A stretch of 48,626 nt of DNA from NCBI GenBank assembly GCA_028407765.1, contig JAOOJU010000003.1, positions 1 to 48,626 on the forward strand, given 5' to 3'. The position numbers and the translations under genes are program-made. The notes under the pieces are model-generated. The model was not told the DNA's origin. It saw only the letters and a program-made list of their open reading frames with translations, and made no database searches. This document shows, piece by piece, positions 41,261 through 48,626 of the stretch. This DNA comes from Rickettsiales bacterium (GTDB taxonomy: Bacteria; Pseudomonadota; Alphaproteobacteria; Methylaequorales; Methylaequoraceae). Positions within the stretch are counted from its first letter, which is position 1. The number at the start of each line of letters is the position of its first letter.

Positions 41261-43885
41261 ATGAACAATCATTCAAATAATTTTAAAAGTTTGGATAAAA
41301 TTAATATATTAGACAAAGATTTTTGTTTTTATAACATTAATAATATCGATTTTTTGGAATCATTAAAGATAAAGAGTCTCCCTATATCTTACAAAATTTT
41401 GTTAGAAAACTTAGTTAGAAACTTTGATAATCAAACAGTTAGGAAAGAAGATATTGAAAATTTAATTGAGCGCAAAGTTGGTTCTGAAATTCAATTTAAA
41501 CCTTCAAGAGTTTTGATGCAAGATTATACAGGAGTCCCGGCAGTTTCTGATCTTGCAGCAATGAGGGACTCAGTAAAGGAGAGAAAAAAGGATCCTAAGA
41601 TAATAAATCCATTAGTTCCAGTTAGTTTAGTTATTGATCATTCAATTATTGTAGATAACTATGGGCAAGATGACTCTATTAGTAAAAATGTAGATAAAGA
41701 GTTTAGAAGAAATACAGAGCGATATCAATTATTGAAATGGGCTCAATCATCATTCAAAAATTTTAAAGTTTTTCCACCTGGCTCAGGTATTTGTCATCAA
41801 ATTAACTTGGAATTTTTATCAGATGTGGTAATTAAAAATAATGACTTTTTGTATTTTGATTCAGTTGTTGGAACAGATAGTCATACAACAATGATAAATT
41901 CTTTATCCATATTGGGATGGGGTGTTGGAGGTATTGAAGCAGAATCAGTAATGCTTGGACAATCCATTTCAATGTTAATTCCAGATGTTATTGGCATTAA
42001 ATTATCAGGAGAGTTAAACGAGGGGATAACTGCAACAGATTTAGTTTTATCAATAACTCAGAAACTTCGTAAACTCGGAGTAGTAGGAAAATTTGTAGAG
42101 TTTTTTGGGCATGGCTTGAAAAATTTATCATTGTCAGAAAGATCAACAATATCAAATATGGCACCTGAGTACGGAGCTACGTGTGGTATTTTTCCAGTGG
42201 ATAAAGAAACACTTGATTACCTAAAGCTAACTGGAAGAAACTTAGATGATATTAATTTGATAGAGAAATTTAGTAAAATTCAGGGAACTTGGATGGATGA
42301 TAAGTCATACCCAATAAGTTATGATAAAGTAGTGGAAATTAAACTTGACCAAATTAAAGCTGCGATGGCGGGGCCAAAAAGACCACAAGATAAAATTAAT
42401 TTAGAGGATGTAAAGGAAGTTTTTCTGGATCAATTATCTAGTACTGAGAATGAAAATTTAGAATTAATGAGAGAAGAAAATAAGGTAAAACATGGTTCAG
42501 TATGTGTTGCTGCAATAACAAGTTGTACAAATACGTCGAATCCTTCTGTACTAATTATGGCTGGCTTAATTGCAAAGAAAGCAATAGATCTTGGTATTAA
42601 AATTCCATCATGGGTAAAAACTTCTCTCGCACCCGGGAGTCAAGTAGTTGAGGAGTATTTAGAAAAAGCGAATTTGATTAAACCATTAAATCAATTAGGA
42701 TTCAATATCGTGGGTTACGGTTGTACGACATGTATTGGAAATTCAGGGCCACTTAGAAAAGATATAGAACAAGAAATAAAGACACGAAACTTAAATGTTT
42801 GTAGTGTAATTTCCGGGAATAGAAACTTTGAAGGCAGAATACATCCTTTAATCAAATCAAACTTCCTCGCTTCTCCGCCACTAGTTATGATCTATGCAAT
42901 TGCAGGCAAAGTAGATTTAAATATTTATTCTGAACCAATAACTTCAGTAAACGGTAATGATTTATATTTGAAGGATTTTTGGCCATTAATGAAAGATGTT
43001 AATGTAATTATGGAAACTGTTTTATCGAGGAAAATGTATGTAGATAAATATTCTAAGATTTTTGATGGAGATGAGAACTGGGAAAAAATTAAAACTGTTA
43101 ATTCAGAAACATATGATTGGTCGGTATCATCAACATATATAAAGAAGCCTCCATTTTTAGACCAAAATAGACAAAAAAAAACAACTATAACAAATGCAAA
43201 ACCTTTACTTATACTTGGTGACTCTGTTACAACAGATCATATCTCTCCTGCTGGTGTTATAAAAGAAGATAGTGCAACCGGAAAGTATTTAACAGAAAGA
43301 CAAGTAAAAAATTTAGATTTTAATTCTTTTGGTGCGCGTCGGGGTAATCATGAGATCATGGTTAGAGGAACTTTTGCAAATGTAAGAATCAATAACAAAA
43401 TGGTAAATAAAGAGGGTGGATATACTATTCACTATCCTAGTGGATATGAGGATGAAGTATACAATGTTGCCCAAAAGTATGAAAAAGAAGGAGTTCCATT
43501 AATAGTGGTTGCTGGGAAAGAATATGGTACAGGTTCTTCAAGAGACTGGGCGGCAAAGGGCACTAAGCTTTTAGGAATAAAAGTTGTCATAGCTGAGAGT
43601 TTTGAGAGGATACATAGATCAAACTTAGTTGGAATGGGTGTATTGCCACTTGAAATGATAAATAATACAGTTGAAGACCTAGGTTTGTTGGGTTCGGAAA
43701 GCTTTGATATTGGTGATTTATTGTCCTTTCAAAAAGAGCCAAATATAAGAAAGAGTATAACAATAAATTATAAAGATAAAACTTGTAAGAAAATAGAGGT
43801 TGTTTCAAGGATTGATACAGTCAATGAAATTAATTATTTCAGAGAGGATGGCATTTTACCTTATGTCTTAAATAAAATAAGTTAA
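41261..43885 (+). CDS. acnA: aconitate hydratase AcnA
   Basis: 874 aa, AcnA/IRP type. The 4Fe-4S cysteines are in TSCTNTSNPSVL (about residue 424) and GCTTCIGNSGPL (about 490). GVGGIEAESVMLGQ, then the swivel-domain YGTGSSRDWAAKGTKLLGIK and GDSVTTDHISPAG are canonical. It interconverts citrate and isocitrate in the TCA cycle. A weak ribosome site (AAAGG) precedes the ATG. The divergent acnA/ccmA arrangement is typical of alphaproteobacteria. The helicase gene follows after five bases. Confidence 0.97.
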   Translation: MNNHSNNFKSLDKINILDKDFCFYNINNIDFLESLKIKSLPISYKILLENLVRNFDNQTVRKEDIENLIERKVGSEIQFKPSRVLMQDYTGVPAVSDLAAMRDSVKERKKDPKIINPLVPVSLVIDHSIIVDNYGQDDSISKNVDKEFRRNTERYQLLKWAQSSFKNFKVFPPGSGICHQINLEFLSDVVIKNNDFLYFDSVVGTDSHTTMINSLSILGWGVGGIEAESVMLGQSISMLIPDVIGIKLSGELNEGITATDLVLSITQKLRKLGVVGKFVEFFGHGLKNLSLSERSTISNMAPEYGATCGIFPVDKETLDYLKLTGRNLDDINLIEKFSKIQGTWMDDKSYPISYDKVVEIKLDQIKAAMAGPKRPQDKINLEDVKEVFLDQLSSTENENLELMREENKVKHGSVCVAAITSCTNTSNPSVLIMAGLIAKKAIDLGIKIPSWVKTSLAPGSQVVEEYLEKANLIKPLNQLGFNIVGYGCTTCIGNSGPLRKDIEQEIKTRNLNVCSVISGNRNFEGRIHPLIKSNFLASPPLVMIYAIAGKVDLNIYSEPITSVNGNDLYLKDFWPLMKDVNVIMETVLSRKMYVDKYSKIFDGDENWEKIKTVNSETYDWSVSSTYIKKPPFLDQNRQKKTTITNAKPLLILGDSVTTDHISPAGVIKEDSATGKYLTERQVKNLDFNSFGARRGNHEIMVRGTFANVRINNKMVNKEGGYTIHYPSGYEDEVYNVAQKYEKEGVPLIVVAGKEYGTGSSRDWAAKGTKLLGIKVVIAESFERIHRSNLVGMGVLPLEMINNTVEDLGLLGSESFDIGDLLSFQKEPNIRKSITINYKDKTCKKIEVVSRIDTVNEINYFREDGILPYVLNKIS

Positions 43886-43890
43886 TTAAT

Positions 43891-46284
43891 ATGTTTGAAA
43901 AAATTTCAGCGATACTTGGTCCAACTAATACAGGAAAAACTTTTTTTGCTGTGGAGAAAATGCTTTCATATAAAAATGGAGTAATAGGTTTTCCGCTAAG
44001 ACTTTTGGCTAGAGAGAATTATGAATTAGTTGCTCAAAAAATTGGAAAAAACAAAGTTGCCCTAATTACTGGTGAAGAAAAGATTATACCAAAAGATGCT
44101 GAATACTTTTTTTGTACAGTAGAAGCAATGCCTGAAAAACAACAGTTTGAATTTTTAGCTATTGATGAAGTTCAACTAGCTGCAAATTTCGAAAGAGGGT
44201 ATCAATTTACTGATAAAATAATAAATTCAAGAGGAAGTTTAGAAACATTACTTCTAGGTTCTCTCTCAATTGAATCATTGTTGAAGAAAATTTTCCCTAA
44301 ATTGAAAGTTATAAAAAAATCGAGATTATCAAACTTAAAATATTATGGGTATAAGAATTTAACACGACTACCACCAAGATCAGCAATAATAGCTTTTTCA
44401 CAGATTGATGTATATTCAATTGCAGAAAAAATAAAAAAATTTAAGGGAGGCGTCTCAGTTATTACAGGCGCTTTATCACCAGATGCGAGAAATGCTCAAG
44501 TAAAACTATTCGAAAAAGGCCATGTTGATTATATTGTAGCTACAGATGCAATAGGATTAGGATTAAATTTAGCAATCAAGTATATATTTTTTACAACTCT
44601 AATAAAGTTTGATGGATTCAAGAGAAGATACTTAACTAATGATGAAATTTCACAAATAGCTGGGAGAGCTGGAAGATATGTTAATGATGGTTTTTTTGGT
44701 GTAACACAAAATTTAAAGGAGCTTGATAACGATTTAATAAAATTTGTAGAAGAACATCGGTACAGTGTGATTGATAGAATCTTCTGGAGAAATTCAAATT
44801 TAAATTTTAGTTCCAGTAAAACTTTAATAGAGAGCCTTAAAAAAAAACCAAAATCCAGTTACTTTATTTATAAAAAAAATGCTAATGATTTAAACCAATT
44901 AAATCTATTACTTCAAGATAAGCGAATAAAAAAACAAGTAACAAATAAAGTTCATCTCAAAGCTTTGTGGGAGATTTGTGGAATACCAGATTATATGAAG
45001 ACAATGGATGAATACCATACAAGATTTTTGATAAAGATTGCTAATTTTTTATTAATTGAAAAAAGCTGTATTCCTGAACCTTGGATTGATATGCAGGTTA
45101 AACAAATACAAAAAGTTCAAGATAAGATCTCTGTTATTAATATGAAGATTTCACAGATAAGGACTTGGTCTTATATTTCTTTTAAAAAAAGTTGGATAGA
45201 AAACTCTCAACAATATCAAATTAAAATAAAAAAGATTGAGAATTTTCTTTCTAATAAATTGCATGAAAATTTAGTTAATAAATTTGTTGATGAAACAATT
45301 AAAAACCCAAACCAAACATTATTTGAAAATGATCAAAATTTTGTTTATCTAAATAAAATGAATGATCTTTTCTTTAGTAAGAAGAAAATAGGTTTTGTGA
45401 AAGGGTTTAAGTTTTTTTTCGTAAATAAAAAATTAGAAATCAAAAAAAAATCTTTTTCATATAAATATATAAAAAACTCTCTCGCAAAGGTCACTGGTGA
45501 AATTATAAAAGGTTTCTTATCATCAGATATTAGTTCTTTAAATTTCAGTATAGAGGGAGAAGTTTTCTGGAAACATGAGAGAATTGCATGCTTTCAAAAG
45601 GGAGACGATATATTATCGCCAAAAATTAAAATCTTATCAGACAACTATTTTTCAAGTAAAGATAATTTGATGATAAAAAAAAAAGTTCAAAATTATTTAG
45701 ACATTATCATCAAACGTAAAATCAGAATTATTAAAGATATTTTTGACGATTCATTCAAAAAAGACTATTCCTCTTCATATAGAGCTATTTGTTTTGGACT
45801 ATACGAAAATATGGGTCATTGCCTAAAAAAGAATTATGAGTATTACTATAAAAACCTAAATAAGGATGAGATTTTTTTATTAAAAGATTATGGAATAACT
45901 AATGGAAATAATTTTTTATTCTTAAAAAATGAGAATTTAGCACTTTTAAACATAAAGCAGATGCTAATAAATATTTTTTATAACTTAAGAATAAAAAAAA
46001 AAATTGAAAGAAAGTTAATTTCAATAAATAAAATAAAGTTAGCAGGAAACATTCCAATAAACTTGTATAATAAAATCGGATATTATGAAATTGATGTAAA
46101 TAATGATTCATATCTTATTTACTACAACTTTTATGAGAAATTGATAGACTCAATATATTTTTCAAAGAAAAAGAAAATATCCTATAGCAAGAAAATACTA
46201 GAAGAATGTTCAAATGAAGAAGATTTCTTGAAAAATTGTTTTAAAAATCCTAGATTATTAGATTTAAAACCATCGATTATGTAG
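43891..46284 (+). CDS. Suv3-like SF2 RNA helicase
   Basis: 797 aa. Walker A GPTNTGKT (residues 10-17), VIGFPLRLLARENYE (motif Ia), AIDEVQLAANFERGYQF with the DEVQ box (92-95), ITGALSPDARNAQ, TDAIGLGLNLAI and QIAGRAGRY (motif VI) match the mitochondrial SUV3/alphaproteobacterial helicase group. Its C-terminal 350 residues are Lys/Asn-rich and poorly conserved. Mitochondrial SUV3 unwinds RNA for the degradosome; the bacterial role is inferred. The S4-domain gene commonly next to it in relatives is absent: fdxA follows after 69 bases. Confidence 0.9.
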   Translation: MFEKISAILGPTNTGKTFFAVEKMLSYKNGVIGFPLRLLARENYELVAQKIGKNKVALITGEEKIIPKDAEYFFCTVEAMPEKQQFEFLAIDEVQLAANFERGYQFTDKIINSRGSLETLLLGSLSIESLLKKIFPKLKVIKKSRLSNLKYYGYKNLTRLPPRSAIIAFSQIDVYSIAEKIKKFKGGVSVITGALSPDARNAQVKLFEKGHVDYIVATDAIGLGLNLAIKYIFFTTLIKFDGFKRRYLTNDEISQIAGRAGRYVNDGFFGVTQNLKELDNDLIKFVEEHRYSVIDRIFWRNSNLNFSSSKTLIESLKKKPKSSYFIYKKNANDLNQLNLLLQDKRIKKQVTNKVHLKALWEICGIPDYMKTMDEYHTRFLIKIANFLLIEKSCIPEPWIDMQVKQIQKVQDKISVINMKISQIRTWSYISFKKSWIENSQQYQIKIKKIENFLSNKLHENLVNKFVDETIKNPNQTLFENDQNFVYLNKMNDLFFSKKKIGFVKGFKFFFVNKKLEIKKKSFSYKYIKNSLAKVTGEIIKGFLSSDISSLNFSIEGEVFWKHERIACFQKGDDILSPKIKILSDNYFSSKDNLMIKKKVQNYLDIIIKRKIRIIKDIFDDSFKKDYSSSYRAICFGLYENMGHCLKKNYEYYYKNLNKDEIFLLKDYGITNGNNFLFLKNENLALLNIKQMLINIFYNLRIKKKIERKLISINKIKLAGNIPINLYNKIGYYEIDVNNDSYLIYYNFYEKLIDSIYFSKKKKISYSKKILEECSNEEDFLKNCFKNPRLLDLKPSIM

Positions 46285-46353
46285 GGAATATTTTATTATC
46301 TTGAAAATAAAAGAAATAGTGATATATAAAAATCATATTGATCACATAGTTTA

Positions 46354-46692
46354 ATGACATACATAGTTAAAGATAATTGCGTTAAATGTAAATTCATGGA
46401 TTGCGTAGAGGTTTGCCCGGTAGACTGTTTCTATGAAGGTGAAAATATGTTAGTTATTCACCCTGATGAGTGCATTGATTGTGGAGTATGTGAACCAGAA
46501 TGTCCCGCAGAGGCAATAAGCGATGACAACTGCGATGATGCTCAAAAGTGGATAGACATTAACCGAGAATTTTCTGAAAAATGGCCAAATATTTCCAGAA
46601 TAGGCGAACCTCCTAAGGATGCCGAAGACTGGAAAGGCAAAGAAAATAAGTTTGAAAAATACTTCAGTCCAAAACCGGGAAAAGGGAACTAA
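46354..46692 (+). CDS. fdxA: 7Fe-type ferredoxin FdxA
   Basis: 112 aa. The first cluster ligands are in [20 protein letters not shown] and the second set in [16 protein letters not shown], the 3Fe-4S plus 4Fe-4S pattern of Azotobacter FdI-type ferredoxins. The C-terminal extension ([20 protein letters not shown]) is typical of the alphaproteobacterial family. A low-potential electron carrier in the cytoplasm. It lies between the Suv3-like helicase and carD, a conserved alphaproteobacterial order. Confidence 0.96.
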   Translation: MTYIVKDNCVKCKFMDCVEVCPVDCFYEGENMLVIHPDECIDCGVCEPECPAEAISDDNCDDAQKWIDINREFSEKWPNISRIGEPPKDAEDWKGKENKFEKYFSPKPGKGN

Positions 46693-46744
46693 TAAACTGG
46701 TATTTTTTTTCTAGTCTAATGAAATTAAAATAATAAAATTATAA

Positions 46745-47269
46745 ATGGAGAAAAATTTGAAAAAAAGTAATGAGGACTTGAATCTAGAAGTAGGAGATTT
46801 AGTTGTTTATCCAACATACGGAGTAGGTCAAATTGAAGAATTTGATACTCATCATATTGATGGTGATGATCATGAATTTGTTATAATAAATTTCAAGCAA
46901 GACAAAATGAAACTGAGAATTCCTATGAACAAAACAGCAAATTCTGGTTTGAGAAAACTAAGTAATAAAAATAGGCTATCTAAAGCTTTAGAGGTGCTGG
47001 GTGAAGTTCCAAATCTAAAAAAAGATATGTGGATAAAGAGAGCTAAAGAATATGAAAAAAATATTAATAGTGGAGACCCTGTATTAATAGCAGAGGTAGT
47101 GAGAGATTTACATAAAACTGAGGAATCACTGGAGCAACAATCTTACTCGGAAAGACAAATTTATCTTACTGCCCTCAACAGATTAAGTAATGAATATGGT
47201 GCCGTTCAGGACATAGATAAGAAGGCTGCAAAAAAGAAACTTGAGGAACTTTTAAATAGTCCATCTTAG
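46745..47269 (+). CDS. carD: CarD-family transcription regulator
   Basis: 174 aa. The N-terminal RNA-polymerase-interaction Tudor-like domain reads LEVGDLVVYPTYGVGQIEEF, with FVIINFKQDKMKLRIPM after it; the helical C-terminal domain (WIKRAKEYEKNINSGDPVLI, SYSERQIYLTALNRLSNEYG) binds DNA upstream of -10. CarD binds the RNA polymerase beta subunit and stabilises open complexes, mostly at rRNA promoters. The 3' end overlaps the convergent protease gene by four bases. Confidence 0.96.
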   Translation: MEKNLKKSNEDLNLEVGDLVVYPTYGVGQIEEFDTHHIDGDDHEFVIINFKQDKMKLRIPMNKTANSGLRKLSNKNRLSKALEVLGEVPNLKKDMWIKRAKEYEKNINSGDPVLIAEVVRDLHKTEESLEQQSYSERQIYLTALNRLSNEYGAVQDIDKKAAKKKLEELLNSPS

Positions 47270-48626
47270 TTATTAACTATAATTTTTACTTTTTGACCTA
47301 TTTGAAGTTTGCCTTGAATACTATTTATTAATTTAAAAATTTCTTCAGAATACTTTTTTTGAATACTCTGTCTTTTGTTTAAAGAATCAATCGTATCTCC
47401 AGGTTTCACTGTGATTATTTTAATTCTGTTTGGAAGTATTTTTTCAAAATATTTTGTATTTTTGACGTTAAAACTCGTTTTGATATCTGATATTTCTATA
47501 CTATATTTACTAAATTTTTTTTCACCGTCTGATAATAGAACAAATCGATAAAGAACTGACTTATTTCTTATAATTAATATTTTAATATTTTTTTCTTTGA
47601 CTTTTAAAATTGCTTCAGCTGTTTTTAATCCTGATACTATTGATTCTTTGTATTCAACTAGTTTTGAATTTCCACTCCATTTTTCAATGTAACTTCTTAA
47701 TTTATTGAAAGGAATTGTTTTTTTATCGATATCAAACACAATTTTAGCGTCATCATTTGATATACCTATCAAGTTTTTAGAAGTGTTGATAAAATAGAAA
47801 TTATCTGGAAGTTTAAATGAGATCCCTAGGTCTGAATGCAGAAAATAATTATTTTTTATTAACCCTTCTTCAATCTTCTCACCAAAGTCTAGTCCATCAA
47901 TTTTTTTTAAAAAAATTTCTTTTGCAATTATCGGATTAGAAACAGGCTTAGTTTTTGATTCATTTATAACTTCCAATATTCTTTTTGAGGATGATGGATG
48001 GGTCAATAGTAAGTCTGACCGAGAATTTCTACTCTTACGTTCCATTATTTTGCTCTGTAAAATAGAGTATTTTTCCATATTTTTAAGAAAATTAGACATT
48101 TCTCTTGGTTCAAAGCCTGCTCTTGTCATGTATCTTACAGATAATTTATCTGCTTCATATTCTTGCTTCCTGGAATAAGATAGTAGATAGAGACCAGAAG
48201 ACTGATTTAAAAAATTAGTAATAATTTGATTTTTACTTATGACACTCAGAATATTATTAAGTACCCCTACTCCTATTGATTTAGTATAACGATTTGCTGC
48301 ATGTCGAGCAGTAACGTGACCAATTTCATGAGCAAGAACTCCTGCAAGTTGGGCTTCATTCTGGCATATAGATAGTAAACCTCTGGTAATATATATATAT
48401 CCTCCAGGCAGTGCGAATGCATTTACTATTGGGGTATCAAGGAGGGTAAATGTAAACTCTAAGTTTGGTAATTCAGAAGTACTGACCAAAAAGGTACCAA
48501 TGGAATTTATATAATTTTGTAATTTAGCATTTTTATACTGACCACCATATTGTTTAATTATTTTTAAATGTTCTTCTCTACCTATCAATTTTTCTTCTTC
48601 ACTCGTCATTAGAGTTATTTCATTTA
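47266..48626 (-). CDS. M48-family zinc metalloprotease with LysM-like C-terminus (N-terminus cut by window edge)
   Basis: At least 453 codons read without a start-limiting stop to the window edge. A Met at 48609 exists, but the frame is open upstream, and family members start with a signal peptide before the LMTSEEEKLIGREEH region, so the true start is probably outside. The zinc site is HEIGHVTARH (HExxH) with a downstream Glu in EYEADKLSVRYM. PIVNAFALPGGYIYITRGLL is a family hallmark. The C-terminus IKIITVKPGDTIDSLNK followed by LQIGQKVKIIV resembles a LysM-type module. It is a periplasmic BepA/LoiP-like quality-control protease by inference. Confidence 0.9.
   Translation of the reverse strand, partial: NEITLMTSEEEKLIGREEHLKIIKQYGGQYKNAKLQNYINSIGTFLVSTSELPNLEFTFTLLDTPIVNAFALPGGYIYITRGLLSICQNEAQLAGVLAHEIGHVTARHAANRYTKSIGVGVLNNILSVISKNQIITNFLNQSSGLYLLSYSRKQEYEADKLSVRYMTRAGFEPREMSNFLKNMEKYSILQSKIMERKSRNSRSDLLLTHPSSSKRILEVINESKTKPVSNPIIAKEIFLKKIDGLDFGEKIEEGLIKNNYFLHSDLGISFKLPDNFYFINTSKNLIGISNDDAKIVFDIDKKTIPFNKLRSYIEKWSGNSKLVEYKESIVSGLKTAEAILKVKEKNIKILIIRNKSVLYRFVLLSDGEKKFSKYSIEISDIKTSFNVKNTKYFEKILPNRIKIITVKPGDTIDSLNKRQSIQKKYSEEIFKLINSIQGKLQIGQKVKIIVNN

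Noticed and set aside
41201-41272. 24-residue N-terminal extension of CcmA
   Set aside because: It overlaps the acnA start and is not part of the ABC domain; ATG 41200 gives a normal CcmA N-terminus.
1-48626. tRNA, rRNA, CRISPR array or insertion-sequence signals
   Set aside because: No cloverleaf with a GGTTCGAATCC-like T arm, no spaced direct repeats and no transposase motifs were seen on either strand by eye; short AT-rich repeats are expected from composition.

Overview
This 48.6 kb window is chromosomal DNA from a very AT-rich, gene-dense alphaproteobacterium, most likely a streamlined marine lineage (AEGEAN-169/HIMB59-like groups are plausible; this is inference). The alphaproteobacterial signs are the gene orders: rsmB followed by a heparinase II/III-family gene, hemC-hemD-mitofilin-like-hemY, acnA divergent from a complete ccmABCDEFGHI set, and a Suv3-like helicase next to fdxA and carD. 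Convergent genes almost all abut or overlap by a few bases. No rRNA, tRNA, IS element, prophage or CRISPR array is visible.

Layout. 1-7.2 kb, mostly minus strand: heparinase II/III-like gene (cut by the window edge), rsmB, acetyl-CoA synthetase, a YciI-like protein, gpsA and tsaD, with a hidden 45-aa SdhE-type/SDHAF4 assembly factor on the plus strand. 7.2-11.2 kb: tetrapyrrole block hemC-hemD-mitofilin-like-hemY. 11.2-15.6 kb: a glycosylase for alkylated bases and a lipid A/undecaprenyl-phosphate sugar block (GT2, LAB_N protein, ArnT-like transferase, PAP2 phosphatase) plus an unknown exported Cys-rich protein. 15.6-16.0 kb: the only long non-annotated gap, holding two candidate micro-ORFs on opposite strands separated by a perfect bidirectional terminator. 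16-23 kb: a convergent membrane-lipid modification cluster (FAD oxidoreductase, DUF1365, CFA-like methyltransferase, MFS carrier, DUF3833 lipoprotein; opposite strand DUF6134, SDR, SnoaL-like), resembling the singlet-oxygen-regulated cluster of Rhodobacter linked to furan fatty acids. 23-29.6 kb: BI-1 family protein, tas, two tandem EamA transporters, IalB-like protein, argG, folD, YggT. 29.7-31.5 kb: a strange 477-aa protein that I read as a degenerate polymerase-palm-like mobile-element protein, coupled to a stand-alone cyclic-nucleotide-binding domain. 31.5-35.1 kb: DAO-family oxidoreductase, pabB-like and pabC. 35.1-41.2 kb: complete cytochrome c maturation operon ccmA to ccmI, including ccmD. 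41.3-48.6 kb: acnA, Suv3-like helicase, fdxA, carD, and a M48 protease with a LysM-like tail, cut at its N-terminus by the window edge.

Functionally the window mixes respiration support (heme, cytochrome c maturation, SDH assembly, aconitase, ferredoxin), envelope lipid chemistry and core housekeeping. The most interesting places are the lipid cluster with its non-cyclopropanating CFA homologue, the polymerase-like orphan at 29.7 kb, and the 15.6-16.0 kb gap.
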